A stretch of 64,000 nucleotides of DNA from Agapetus fuscipes (GCA_951799405.1 OX637338.1:6200001-6264000), one strand, 5' to 3'; numbered from the stretch's first letter, positions 52,300-62,412 are shown. Numbers and translations are program-made. Notes: a model not told the origin generated them from the sequence alone.

Positions 52300-52458
52300 T
52301 GATTAAAAAAATATTAATAAATAATTTTTAGAACACTTAAATGAAAAAACTTTGTTTTAATCCACTGTGAGTATTTATTTTTTGAAAAAACGTTTTCGGA
52401 GATCATTCTCCATCTTCAGTTTCTTATATATTTATTAATATTTTTGTAATCAAATATT
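52300..52458. mobile_element. Hammerhead-bearing repeat (copy f)
   Basis: Ends GATTAAAAAAATATTAATAA (from 52302) and ATTAATATTTTTGTAATC (to 52454) are inverted. TATTT lies on either side as a possible target duplication. Confidence 0.65.
52384..52426 (-). ncRNA. Hammerhead ribozyme-like motif (f)
   Basis: On minus: stem I GAAA, core CTGAAGA (52419-52413), stem II GGAGA/TCTCC with a 4-nt loop, GAAA (52397-52394), hexamer ACGTTT, stem I TTTC. Every conserved position is met. Confidence 0.68.
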
Positions 52459-52557
52459 TAAAATGGAATTCAACAATGTTTCACCAAAACAATTTGAAAA
52501 ATTTTCGGTCATTGTATTAAATTATTAGTCAAGGAAAAACAAAAGTAATAAGAAAGT

Positions 52558-52632
52558 CTAAATTGCAAATATATATTGAGGCTCATATTAAATGCATGCC
52601 CACAAGCAGGAACGTGTAAGTTTGCGCTTCGC
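52558..52632 (-). repeat. Repeat A copy 23, 3' piece
   Basis: GTCTAAATTGCAAATATATA to GTGTAAGTTTGCGCTT. Confidence 0.75.
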
Positions 52633-52639
52633 GATCTTT

Positions 52640-53308
52640 ATTTCATTTTGATCTCCATCATTATAAAATAAAGGTTTTTCACATCATATTATTATACTAC
52701 TGCGTGTACTTAAATGCATTTTTTTCTCTCACTGTTAAATTAATATTTGGTAAATTTAATGACGGTCAAAATGTTAAAGGTTAACCCAGCACGTTAATGC
52801 ATTTTTAATGACACGGAAGTGTTAATGTAATTATTTCAACAACCATAAAGTTCATTATTGTACTAAATGACAAATTGTAAATCATAACTCAATACATATA
52901 TTTTTTTCTTGTTTTTTCCTTGCTCGTCACGTACCAAACAATTTTGGATTCGGCGTCACCTTGATCGATTTGACGGTTGGGTAATAAATTTGTTTTTAAT
53001 TTCGGCTGTAGATTGTGGAATGGCTCCGTAAAGCGATGTACGGGCGTGATTCGTGAAGTCATCCGTGAACAATAAATAATAAATTTGTAGCACGTCATTG
53101 AGGTGACTTCTCCGCGCAAATGAAAATTTAATGTTTCAATTGTGTGATGTTGTTGCACAATTTATGACGGAAAATTGTTCAATTATTTGTGTGGTGGAAT
53201 CTGAGAAATGTAACATGGTACTTGTCATTTAGTTGTAATAAAGAGGAGAAGAAACAAGCTTACGGTCTTTATACATGTTTTGGAGCACAGTTGTCAAAAA
53301 TGATATCT
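52640..53308. other. No recognisable feature
   Basis: An 89-aa minus frame (52889-53158) has no domain I recognise. Confidence 0.35.
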
Positions 53309-53665
53309 CCGGTCGATTGCTCAGTTGATAGAGTGCTTGCATTCCATGCTGTGAGCTCGGGTTCAAATCCCGCCGAGGGTGTCAGAAATGATTTCCCGTG
53401 TCGGTGTTTATTTCAAACCCCAAAATAAAATACCGGCAAGGTGTACTTAGCCTTCACAAGAAATGAATACCAGCTCTCTCGAGGGCTGGGAAACCACCAC
53501 TTCAACTGAAGTGGTTGGCGCAAGGCCGGCCCCCTTACCAGAGGCGGCTCCTCAATAAAAATGTTGGCAGTTCATAATTTTCGCAATTTCATTTTTTCTT
53601 GTATTTTTTTTGCTTTGAATGGAAACTGCAAGAAATACGTACCTAAATATATATTGTTTTATTTA

Positions 53666-53849
53666 GTTATTAAAAAAACTGTTTCATTATTATTTTTTTA
53701 AAGGACACAAACGTTTTCGACTACACAGTAGTCATCATCAGGTCTGTGTTCTTTAAAAAAATATTAATAAAAAGTGAAAATAAAACAGTTTTTTTAATAA
53801 CTAAATAAAGATGAATTTTCACAGTGTTAATACACCAACCATCCAAAAT
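53666..53849. mobile_element. Hammerhead-bearing repeat (copy d) inside the hAT
   Basis: Flanked by a 15-bp direct duplication ATATTGTTTTATTTA (53651-53665 and 53850-53864). Ends GTTATTAAAAAAACTGTTT and its complement are inverted, followed by the family tail GATGAATTTTCACAGTGTTA. The long duplication fits Penelope-like integration better than a cut-and-paste element. Confidence 0.8.
53698..53757 (-). ncRNA. Hammerhead ribozyme-like motif (d)
   Basis: On minus: core CTGATGA (53741-53735), stem II GACTAC/GTAGTC with a 4-nt loop, GAAA (53718-53715), hexamer ACGTTT, then GTGTCCTTTAAA pairing with TTTAAAGAACAC upstream. The pairs next to the core are weaker than in (a) and (f). Confidence 0.6.
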
Positions 53850-53879
53850 ATATTGTTTTATTTACTTATACACGAGTAG

Positions 53880-54233
53880 TTAAGTACCTACACCCGTTTT
53901 GGTGCATAACAAATAAGCGTATTTTAAGCTCGTACTTACAGTTACATATTTGAAATGGAAATCCATCCGTCGCTCCTTCGCTTGAGCGAAAGCCTCAATC
54001 AAAGCCAAATCAGCACAAAATTTTACACAATCGATTATTCTAGATATAATTATTAATCTGTTGGAACGCACTTCGTCATTGAACTTTTTACTTGATTGTC
54101 TATAATTAACATCAAGCATTTGTCGAAGTTCTGTTCGGCCTAATAAATTGAAATGCATTACAAGCTCAACTTGAGTTTGCGAAAGTGCATGCTGTTTAAC
54201 TTTCTTTTTCATCATCTTTTTCACCATCTTCAC
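53880..54233 (-). pseudogene. hAT transposase fragment (ZMYM1-like group)
   Basis: 117-aa frame. About residues 10-90 read HALSQTQVELVMHFNLLGRT, LDVNYRQSSKKFNDEVRSNR and LIIISRIIDCVKFCADLAL, matching the region before the FRGHDE motif in the hAT transposases related to zinc-finger MYM proteins (AYRxSxxKxNxEVxxNRxxLxxxIDxVxFxGxxELxFRGHDE). The frame diverges exactly where RGHDE is expected. The N-terminal TTF zinc finger, the DDE catalytic triad and the C-terminal dimerisation domain are absent. Confidence 0.7.
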
Positions 54234-55018
54234 ACACTTGCGATGCTTTCAAATAATGTTTTTTTTAAATACTGTTCAACTATTTTTTTTTATAATGTCC
54301 ACGTTTACTTTATTATTAAAATTTATCGTCAGAAAATTAGTAAAAAACAAAATTGTAAGTTGTTTCACGATAAATTAGAAAATAATGGAAAAAATCTTCA
54401 CGTTCGATGAAAAAACAACCAGCAACTGTTTATTTTAACGTCAACTGATGACGGAATGGAGGTCAACCAAATTCGAGTTACTGGCTTATATTATTTGTAA
54501 TCAATATCCTACAAGGATTTCATTGTTTTCGAATATCTACGCACGAATAATTATAATATGCCGGCAATGCACGCATCTGTCTTTGTCGTACGCACTAAAA
54601 AGCCTATAATTTATCCGCTCTCTCCCTCATATCACGGTTTCTAACCGATCTCAGAAAATGTATGGGAATAATCCATTAAAATCTGTTCACTTGGACAAAT
54701 GCACGAGGAGTATAACTAAACAATAATATTATGTATTATGGACGGCGGGTTTGTACTAGCGCTCCATATAATTATGATTTTTTACTTCAGCGACCATTCA
54801 AAACATCTGCCACACAATATACTTTTATATTTTAAAGTTGATACAATTATTTTATTAAAATTATTACAAAATCTAGGCAGTGCACTGCCCCGTTGAACTG
54901 TATTAGGGAACCGCCTCTGCCCCTTACCTGTCAAAATAAATAGGTTCAACTCGCCACATGCGACCCCTTCGGGGATAACGCGGCAAGAAGTTACACTATA
55001 TGTGTAGCTTAATTGAAG

Positions 55019-55524
55019 TTGAAATGTTCTTACATATGAAAACCTTTTCCAATATGTTTTTCGACACCCAATAATTCGACTGCTCCAAGGAAGACAGCAC
55101 CAAGTCAAAAAAAATAGTTTTGCAGGAAAGCCAATTGAATGTTATTTATTCCATGGAGAACAATGCCTAAACTATTTTTACATTATTTTATTAACGAATT
55201 TAAAAGAGATAGAGACACGGCTGAAGATAATGATTTGTTACTGTCAGAAATGGAAATAAGTCAAAAACTTAAATTTCGGAGTTACTTCCTTCTTCCTTGG
55301 AACAGTCGAATTATTGGATCCACATCCAGACGCATTGCGTGCACTCGTTACATAATTGGGAATGCGAGAAATGAACTAGATTCCATGTGCATGCTGTGTG
55401 TATTAAACAATCCTTATCTTTATGCCATTTTTTGTGAGGAATTGCCACTCTAGATACCGGCTGACTGTGAATAGGGTCATACGGAATTGTTACGTGCGAT
55501 TATTGCACAGTCTCTCAAGTATAT
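55019..55524. other. Unknown sequence with a 27-30 bp inverted pair
   Basis: CCAATAATTCGACTGCTCCA at 55071-55090 is inverted at 55298-55318 (CTTGGAACAGTCGAATTATTGG). A 104-aa plus frame spans 55139-55453 with no domain I recognise. It could be a MITE with decayed outer ends. Confidence 0.4.
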
Positions 55525-55672
55525 AACTTCACTTTCAAACTCAACCACAGCGTTGTACAAAAAATGTATGAAAACTTAAAGCACTCACTAGAAGTGCTGT
55601 TTTAGTTTTCATGTATAATATGCTATACTCTTGAGTTTAGTTTTAACGTAAAAAAAAATACTTGGAGTAACA
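55525..55672. mobile_element. MITE family H, copy 8
   Basis: TTCAAACTCAACCACAGCGT, AAAAAATGTATGAAAACTTA left; AGAAGTGCTGTTTTAGTTTT, TGAGTTTAGTTTTAACG right. Confidence 0.65.
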
Positions 55673-56534
55673 CCTCAATAAAGGTAAAACCAAATTCCCA
55701 TTGTTTTGAATGCGAGCTTCGTGTTGATTGTTTGCTTTGTCTACTTTCATATTCCTTAGCATGATTTTCTCCCGGCAGACATGTGAGCTGATCTGGTTTG
55801 CGAATATAATTAATCTGACTTCACAGACAATCGTTATTTTTGTCTCGAGAGTGGAGCGTGAGTTTTGACTCATTCTCGAGTGACACGGAATGCGCGATTA
55901 TAAGGAATCTTTATAATTAAACCATCTAGATAAAAGGTGTTCAGTGATTCACACAGACGCTGCTGAGAACTGCAGTCTGCAGGTAATTTATGCCAGGGAA
56001 ATACGAAACCTTGGTTTCATGATAACTTAATGGACATTTGAATCATCGTGATGCATTCAACCATTTGTTTATTTTTTTTAAATGTATCCATAAAAAAATA
56101 CTCCTGAAAATAATTCATAAGTTACAAAAAAATATTAAATTACATCTGCAAGAAATTGTAAATAACAAAAAGAAAATCAGGCTAAATAATTTGGTGATTT
56201 TTTTACACCTCAAGAACGATCTAAATGAACTGGTAGGAAGGTAGATATTACGAAGATCCGAGGAATAGTTAAAAATTTAGAATTGACTGATAAAACATAA
56301 ATTAACTTTGAAACGAATGCTGTACTCGAATTCCAAGTTTTACAAAAATATTCTTTGGGAAAAAAAACCCTTAATCAATATTTAATTGAAGTTATTGCTA
56401 TTTTGTTGTGTTAACCTAATAATAAGTACTCTCACAAGAAGCTCATAATATAATTCACGCGTGATTTTTTTACACTACGTATGTACTTACATACATTAGA
56501 TATGCTGAGATTTTCTAACATTATAAGTTTCCTT
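55673..56534. other. No recognisable feature
   Basis: Frames up to 76 aa, none with a domain. Confidence 0.4.
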
Positions 56535-56740
56535 AGTCCTGTCTAAGTCCTGTCTCAGGGAAGGACGGCAAGAGTTGCAGGGTGTATGTCCATTTGAGAT
56601 TTGGTTTTTATGTTGTAGGTTCACATGAGGCATGTGCAAGCGCGAACTTGTACGTGTCTGGTTGTGAGAATGCATGTAATGTGAATCTCCAATGTAACAT
56701 ATCCTTGCAACTTAGATTAGATTAGATTAGATAACCTACT
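56535..56740 (+). repeat. Repeat A copy 24, 5'-truncated
   Basis: CTGTCTCAGGGAAGGACGGC to TTGCAACTTAGATTAGATTA. Confidence 0.9.
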
Positions 56741-56779
56741 GTATTTGGCATGTGGAATATACATATTACGCGCTAGTGT

Positions 56780-56856
56780 TCTAATCTAATCTAAGTTGCA
56801 AAGATATGTTACATTGGAGATTCACATTACATGCATTCCCACAACCAAGACTGTTG
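56780..56856 (-). repeat. Repeat A copy 25, 3' piece in inverted orientation
   Basis: CTAATCTAATCTAAGTTGCA to GCATTCCCACAACC. It forms a near-perfect 66-bp hairpin with copy 24 across a 45-bp spacer. Confidence 0.9.
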
Positions 56857-57740
56857 ACGACAGTGTACGCGCTAGTGTTGATTGCAGTAATCCTTTATTA
56901 CGAAACGTACATTCTTTATGTGAGTATATATACGATATTAAAGTTTTATCTTCTCGTCAAGTTTTGAAAGAATCTCACTCGTGAAACGCGCTCATTTCCC
57001 ACGGATACAAAAATGCAAAAATTCTAGAAGAAAAAGTGCGGCGGAAAAGTAACACGTTATACAAGTGTGCATAAAAGTAACTCAACTGCGAATAACAATA
57101 CAACATGTTTATGAACTATTTTATACGCCTGTGAGGTTTCGTAATCATTGAGAAATAAGATTACTCAATATAGGGTAGAAGATAATATTCTGAAGGAGAT
57201 TTGATAAATACCGAAAAATAAAACTGTATGTTGTTTTGAAGCATACTTTTATCATGACCACTTGTGTACACAAACCTTATATATTATATTACTAAGCTTA
57301 GTATTCCAGTGTAGCTCGATACACATGTGATATATTATGTTGTATGACGTATACTATACATCAAGCAGTGGCGTAGGGTCCTGAATGACTAAGCACGACT
57401 CCTTGACACTTAAAATCACTTGGCAAAATATGTATTTAACAAAAAAATACTAAAATTTTCAGTGCACTTGGGACTTATACTTGTTAAAGTACCAGCAGCG
57501 AGTCTGTAATATCGTAGCTAAAACCTATGATAATTGCCTACGATTCTGTGCCGGCGTGACTGGCTTTTCGGTTTCATCATCATAAGGTGGAAGTGGGAGA
57601 AGTTGGAGAAGCGAGGAAGAGCTGGGAGAGTAGAATCATACGAAAAAAACACGATAAAAAGCTGCTAAAGACTTGTGTGTACCTCATAGAAGTTTAACAA
57701 CAATGTTCTAAGTAGTTTCGCACTTGCTTTTTAATACGCA
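56857..57740. other. No confident feature
   Basis: CAGTGGCGTAGGGTCC at 57367 looks like a hAT end, but I see no partner. Confidence 0.35.
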
Positions 57741-57875
57741 TCTATAATCTAAGCTGCAAAGATATGTTAACATTTAAGGCTCATATTAAATGCATGCCCA
57801 CAGACAGGCACATGTAGGTTCGCGCCTACACATTCTGCATGTGTGCATACAAATAAGCAAAACCTCACAGATTTT
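57741..57875 (-). repeat. Repeat A copy 26, lacking its 5' half
   Basis: CTATAATCTAAGCTGCAAAG to AATAAGCAAAACCTCAC. Confidence 0.8.
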
Positions 57876-58240
57876 GGTATTAGGTAACTAAGTGGAGCTT
57901 ATTTCCCTGAAGAAATGAAACAGGGGCATTATTTTTTTACCGCGTTTTTTGTTTTTAATTTTACTTATCGCCACTGCCACATATAAGGTACTAAATTCAC
58001 ATCACTATCAACTTCCTCGAAAGTCCCGGATATTGGTAGGAGCACCATTGTACTGAAAAGCCAATACAAAGTTGTTGATAGAGTAGGTATCTGCTCTTCA
58101 ATGGTTGTACAAATAACGGGCCCTCACTAAGTCTTTCAAATCACAATAAATTGGGGCTGGGAACAAGGACCTCTCACATCCGCGGAGTGATTGATGGCGA
58201 CGGTAGTAAACGCTGAAGGGTTACATTGTTCGGAGTATCA
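57876..58240. other. No recognisable feature
   Basis: CCCTGAAGAAATGAAACAGGGG near 57903 forms a small hairpin and may be a disordered piece of repeat A. Confidence 0.35.
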
Positions 58241-58384
58241 GTACCCCAAGATTTAGCGTGTAAACTCAGCAAAAGCGTTTATCAAAAAATGGATGGAAAA
58301 TTAGAGGCGCTGTTTCAATTTCCACGCTTTTTCTGTTAAATGTTATGGTTTAGTCGGAAGGTAAAGTTTTTACACTTGGAGTAC
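58241..58384. mobile_element. MITE family H, copy 9, complete (144 bp)
   Basis: Ends GTACCCCAAG and CTTGGAGTAC. Inner arms TGTAAACTCAGCAAAAGCGT and ATGTTATGGTTTAGTC, with AGAGGCGCTGTTTCAATTTC in the centre. This is the clearest copy of both ends. Confidence 0.7.
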
Positions 58385-58840
58385 GGAGTTTGTGAAGGGA
58401 TATGCATTGCGGAAGCATGGTTTACTGACACCGGTCAATGGTAGCACCTACAATTGTATCAGACAAATAAGTTTATCGCTAACGTTTCATGTTTTCCCGT
58501 TTGACGCCGTCACGGTTCAAGTAGTTTTTCTTTGACCTATTTTTGTACTGTGTGGTTATCGCTATTTAATGACTGTTTTTGTTTGAAGGGTTAAAATGTA
58601 CCTGACTTAACACTTCTGCAGTTTTTCAACAATACATTGGCCATGTTATTTTTGCACTAAATGTGTTTTCAGTAAGACTATAAGAAGCTTATGTTGGTCC
58701 TTTAAACCTGGGTTTTAGTTAATAAAAGTAAAGCTCGTTAGTTGTCAGAAATAGCGATACAGAATCTTAAAAACAGAAAAAAGATGACCATACTGTAATA
58801 AACATATTGGCAGATAGAGAGTCATGGAAAGAAAAATCGT

Positions 58841-58892
58841 ATTGCGATTACGATATGACATACTATGAAGTATGTCATATCGTAATCGCAAT
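58841..58892. repeat. Perfect 24-bp hairpin with 4-nt loop
   Basis: Arms 58841-58864 and 58869-58892 (ATTGCGATTACGATATGACA and TACT) are exact complements around ATGA. Confidence 0.95.
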
Positions 58893-58906
58893 CATAAATG
58901 TAGGTA

Positions 58907-59196
58907 AGGGGGCGTTCATAAATTACGTTATCGATTTCGGCCGATTTTCGACCCCCCTTACAATCATCCTATAGTCATTATCTAATGACCCCCCCCCCCC
59001 CCTCCTCTTGCTGTAATAATTGGTTGAGCTTAATAATTAATAATGTTATATTACTTACATAATATTTTGCATATTTTGTAGAAATTGGTATTTACAAGAA
59101 CGACGTCACTTTTGGTACTCGTACATCATTTGCCATCATCCGCAGACCAGACTCCCCCCCCCCTTAATGGGAATGACGTAATATATGGACAGGCCC
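58907..59196. mobile_element. MITE with AGGGGGCGTTCATAAATTACG end
   Basis: Left AGGGGGCGTTCATAAATTAC, right GACGTAATATATGGACAGGC with CCT (inverted, imperfect). It contains a C14 run at 58989-59002 and a C10 run at 59155-59164. Many insect genomes carry MITEs with AGGG..GTCCATAAATTACGT ends (from memory). Confidence 0.65.
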
Positions 59197-59283
59197 TAAG
59201 TAGGTACTAAGTCACTTTTTAAATGAGATATAATATTTGGAAACACAGAGTATGCAATTTTCTGTGTTCCCATATAATATTTA

Positions 59284-59539
59284 TCTATAATCTAAGTTGC
59301 AAAGATATATCACATTTAAGAAGCATATTTCATGCATTCCCAAAAGCAGACACGTATAAGTTCACGCTTACACATGCCGCACGTGAACTCACAGCATAAC
59401 CAAATCTCAATCTCAAATGAGCACAAGCCCTGCAACTCTTACCGACCTTCCCTGAAACAGTAGTGACATTGGCAAAGTAAACTATTTTTTGCAGTAGTAC
59501 GGGTGGTCAACCTCATACCAACCTTTTAAAGTCAAGGAA
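59284..59539 (-). repeat. Repeat A copy 27, full length
   Basis: CTATAATCTAAGTTGCAAAG to CTTTTAAAGTCAAGGAA. Confidence 0.9.
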
Positions 59540-59627
59540 ATACATCCTAGATTGCCGCCTTTTGTTCTTTACGACTGCATTACTATAATATGATTTTAAT
59601 TGACTCCATCATAATTCACGGCGACAT

Positions 59628-59850
59628 ATTCTGTACAAGCGCCGCAATCAAAGCCCGACAGCGACAGGAACTCGGGACATGAATGTGGGAAGGATGCGCC
59701 ATTGGTGCTCATAATTGTGTGACGGGCCCTGCACTTCCGGCCAGGGCAGGCGTCAGGGGGGCCATGAGAAGGGAGCTGTGCGCCCTGGGCCCCGGCAAAT
59801 AGCCCTTCACATCCGGAGCGGATCAAGGGACGCCGGAGTCCATACAATGA
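59628..59850 (-). other. GC-rich island with an 83-aa open frame
   Basis: The only strongly GC-rich segment of the window (many GGGCCC, CCGG and GGGG words). The minus frame 59596-59847 (MYGLRRPLIRSGCEG ... SLSGFDCGACTEYVAVNYDG) fills it. No domain recognised, no splice-site claim. It could be an exon, a conserved regulatory block or a foreign insertion. Confidence 0.35.
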
Positions 59851-59971
59851 ATCGTTAATTTCCTAAATGCAAAGGGCGATGACTTCCACAGATAAAACAG
59901 TTTGTTATTGTCCTCATAACCCATGTATCTAATACGTAATTCGAAACTGACAGTATGTATATAAAAAAACG

Positions 59972-60300
59972 CAACGCAACTAAGCTACGTATATAGTGTA
60001 ACTTCTTGCCGCGTTATCCCCGAAGGGGTCGCACGTGGCGAGTTGAACCTATTTATTTTTACAGGTAAGGGGGCCGGCCTTACGCCAACCACTTCAGTTG
60101 AAGTGGGGGTTTCCCAGCTCCCGAGGGGGCTGGTACTCATTTCTTGTGAAGGCTGAGTAAACCTTGCCGGTATTTTTATTATGGGGTTTGAAACAAACAC
60201 CGAAATAGGAAATCATTTCTGACACCCTCCTCGGTGGGATTCGAACCCGAGCTCACGGGGTAGAATGCAAGCACTCTACCAACTGAGCTATCGACCGGAC
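59972..60300 (-). mobile_element. SINE B, full length, best copy
   Basis: On minus: CCGGTCGATAGCTCAGTTGG, CCGTGAGCTCGGGTTCGAAT, GTGTCAGAAATGATTTCC, AAATACCGGCAAGGTTTACT, CACTTCAACTGAAGTGG, CGCCACGTGCGACCCCTTCG and the 3' end AGTTACACTATATACGTAGC with TTAGTTGCGTT. Frames on it are antisense noise. Confidence 0.93.
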
Positions 60301-60360
60301 TTTTGTATACTACTTATACTTTTGTATACTACAAGAATTAATAATAATAATAAATTACGA

Positions 60361-60585
60361 TGATTTATTTTATGAGCGCTGTTTTTGTATGAATCACACT
60401 TCAAGAACCCTCTTCCAGCTTGGTTGTCACTATAGAAAGCAGCAATTCTCAAGCAAGACCCAGTTGTTTTATGGCTGAATGCACCTTTGGTGACAGGTAT
60501 ATGAATTTTTCAACTCAGCGAAGAAGCCGGGATTCGAGTCCGAAACGCTAAAAACTAGACTGCAGACCGGTTTGATCACATCATA
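60361..60585 (-). mobile_element. SINE D, tRNA-like head damaged
   Basis: On minus it runs from the TTTCGGACTCGAATCCCGGC head to CATAAAATAAATCATC. Body words TTGAAAAATTCATATACCTG and AACTGGGTCTTGCTTGAGAA are present. Confidence 0.8.
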
Positions 60586-61189
60586 TTAATCACAAAAATA
60601 TTGAAAGCTCTCTTGAGAAGCTACGACTTCATCAAATAAAAAAAACATATTGCTACTTTTTATCAGTAAATAATACATATTATTCAAATAAACGAATATG
60701 ATTTTTTAATATATTTTTGCTAGGATGGCTTTAAAAAATAGAACAAGATAAAGAATTTTGTTATGAAATTTAGAAATATTTGTACTTAAAAGAAAATAAC
60801 ATTACATTGAAAATCAAATCGTACAAAATAAACAAAAAGATTACGCCTGCTAACCTACTTGTTAAACAAAACTGTTTTTACTATTTTTACTGCTGTTTTT
60901 TTTTTTTTTTACTGTTTTTATTAAAACACAAACATTTTTTTTAGATTTATGTCAATAGAAAATGTACGACTTAGTAAACAAAAGATCAACTTTCTTTGAT
61001 AGATCAGCTAGGCGAGTTTTAGTGTGCACCTGCGAATAAACATTTAAGTGAAATTTTACGTTTGTTGAACCACGTTGACCTCAACATCAAACTGTTTAAG
61101 TCAATTTTCTCCATTAAAAGTTTTTCTATTGACTTGTCGCCGATAATGGCTTCTATCCACAGTTTACGAGCGTATAATAGGTACCTACG
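60586..61189. other. AT-rich, no confident feature
   Basis: T run of 14 at 60898-60911. Opposite frames of 62-94 aa overlap at 61019-61346 and have no domain. Confidence 0.4.
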
Positions 61190-61870
61190 AGTATTTTTTT
61201 TTAGCATTTTTCAAAACGTTTTATACATAATGTTTGTAGGTACAAAATATTTTTTTAAATATCGTCTACACTACTATTTATTGAAAGACTTTAATGTATA
61301 TTTTATTCAGAGACTATTTTTTCAAATATTATTTACATACTATTAATTGAGATACTATTTAATAAGAGACGATTTACCCAGTTGTTCTTTAAATACTATT
61401 TATGAAAAGACCATTTATCCAAATATTACAAATAGTTATTTATTCAAAAACTTTTTAAAAGTATTATTTATTGACATACTATTTATTGAGGTAGGCTATT
61501 TATTGAGATACTATATATTTGTGAACGTTTTACTCTTATATTTTGTAAATACTATTTTTGATGACACCATACATATATCCAAATATAATTTACTTATTAT
61601 TTATTAAAATATTTTTTAATTAGAGTAGATATTATTTCCATACGGTATTATTCTCGAACAGCAAAACCATGGCTCATCCGCAGCCTACAGTGAATTTGCC
61701 ATACAAAAAAAACGACGATCCGTAGATCAACTTTGGATCAAGTGTTTTGTGAATAGCACTGATACGTTTTAGGAAGAGACTATTTATCAACATCCGATTG
61801 ATAATATTATACATGAAGAGACTACTCTTCAAGTACTATTTATTCAAAGACTATTTATCCGAATACTGCT
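61190..61870 (+). repeat. Degenerate AT-rich satellite, interrupted
   Basis: Imperfect units of the type ATACTATTTATTGAGAGACT recur every 20-35 bp at 61240-61610 and again at 61780-61870. The gap holds the sequence at 61655-61770. Confidence 0.65.
61655..61770 (+). repeat. Second copy of the 36.9-kb dispersed sequence
   Basis: CCATGGCTCATCCGCAGCCT, ATACAAAAAAAACGACGATC, TTTGGATCAAGTGTTTTGTG parallels 36908-37010. Confidence 0.55.
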
Positions 61871-62098
61871 TACATTCGTTTGTAGTCAATGTGTGCACAT
61901 GTGGGCTCTAAACAGTTCTAAGAGGCCAATAAAAGTGCACTAAACTATTGTGTAGGTACTGTAGACAATCTGTTCTATTTAATTCAAATCAAATGTTTTA
62001 TGAACCATAAACTCACTTGCACTTGAAATATACCGACAAAAATTTAACAACCTGGACACTTAGAAATAACATCAAAATATTTTATTTGTCTATAACAT

Positions 62099-62322
62099 GA
62101 TCGGTCTGTAGTTCAGTGGTATCACTTCGGACTCTGAATGGAAGGTTCGGGGTTCGAATCCCGGCGGAGCACACAAAATATACCAATTTATTTTTTTCAA
62201 ATTTCAAGGTTGAAAAATTCATAAATGACCGGTCACCAAAGGTCCATCCCGCCTTACAGCAACTGGGTCTTGCTTGAGAATTGGCGCTTTGTAGCGAAGG
62301 CCAGGCTCGCAGAGGGCTATAA
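62099..62322 (+). mobile_element. SINE D, 3'-truncated
   Basis: GATCGGTCTGTAGTTCAGTGG, CGGACTCTGAATGGAAGG (tRNA-Gln-like anticodon arm), GGTTCGAATCCCGGCGGAGC, body to CAGAGGGCTATAAATGATAT. Confidence 0.88.
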
Positions 62323-62324
62323 AT

Positions 62325-62412
62325 GATATTTTTTGTGTTCCGCCTGGATTCGAACCCACAACCACTTTCCATTTACGAGTCCGATCCGTTACCATTAGAC
62401 TACGGATCGGGT
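62325..62412 (-). mobile_element. SINE D head, tail-to-tail with the previous copy
   Basis: On minus: CCGATCCGTAGTCTAATGG, GGACTCGTAAATGGAAAG, GGGTTCGAATCCAGGCGGAA and CACAAAAAATATCA. Only the tRNA-like part is present. Confidence 0.85.

Larger units (their letters stand above)
52130..52536 (-). repeat. Repeat A copy 22, split by a hammerhead-bearing repeat
   Basis: CAATCTAAGCTGCAAATATA to about 52296, then again up to TTAGTCAAGGAA at 52536. The insertion between carries inverted ends GATTAAAAAAATATTAATAA and complement, and motif (f). Confidence 0.7.
53531..54927. mobile_element. hAT transposon relic, 1381 bp, TSD CCCCTTAC
   Basis: Element 53539-54919 begins CAGAGGCGGCTCC and ends GGAACCGCCTCTG. 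The 8-bp CCCCTTAC is present at 53531-53538 and 54920-54927, and is a single site in other SINE B copies, which proves the insertion. It contains a minus-strand transposase remnant and a nested ribozyme-bearing repeat. The catalytic part is deleted. Confidence 0.93.
53309..55018 (+). mobile_element. SINE B, near full length, split by a hAT element
   Basis: 5' part 53309-53538 (GGTCGATTGCTCAGTTGATAG, GGGTTCAAATCCCGCCGAGG, full body to GGCCGGCCCCCTTAC). 3' part 54928-55018 (CTGTCAAAATAAATAGGTTC to TGTGTAGCTTAATTG). It is one of the best preserved family B copies when the insertion is ignored. Confidence 0.9.

Noticed and set aside
53309..53400. Possible genuine tRNA-Ala gene
   Set aside because: The head is followed by the SINE body seen in eight other copies, and the anticodon stem-loop does not fold as a functional tRNA.
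57367..57382. CAGTGGCGTAGGGTCC, a hAT-like terminus
   Set aside because: No inverted partner or 8-bp duplication could be found on either side.
60608..60650. TTGATGAAGTCGTAGCTTCTC on minus, resembling a ribozyme core
   Set aside because: No GAAA and no closing stem.
62099..62175. Possible genuine tRNA-Gln gene
   Set aside because: The D and T arms look right, but the acceptor and anticodon stems are mismatched and the SINE D body follows.
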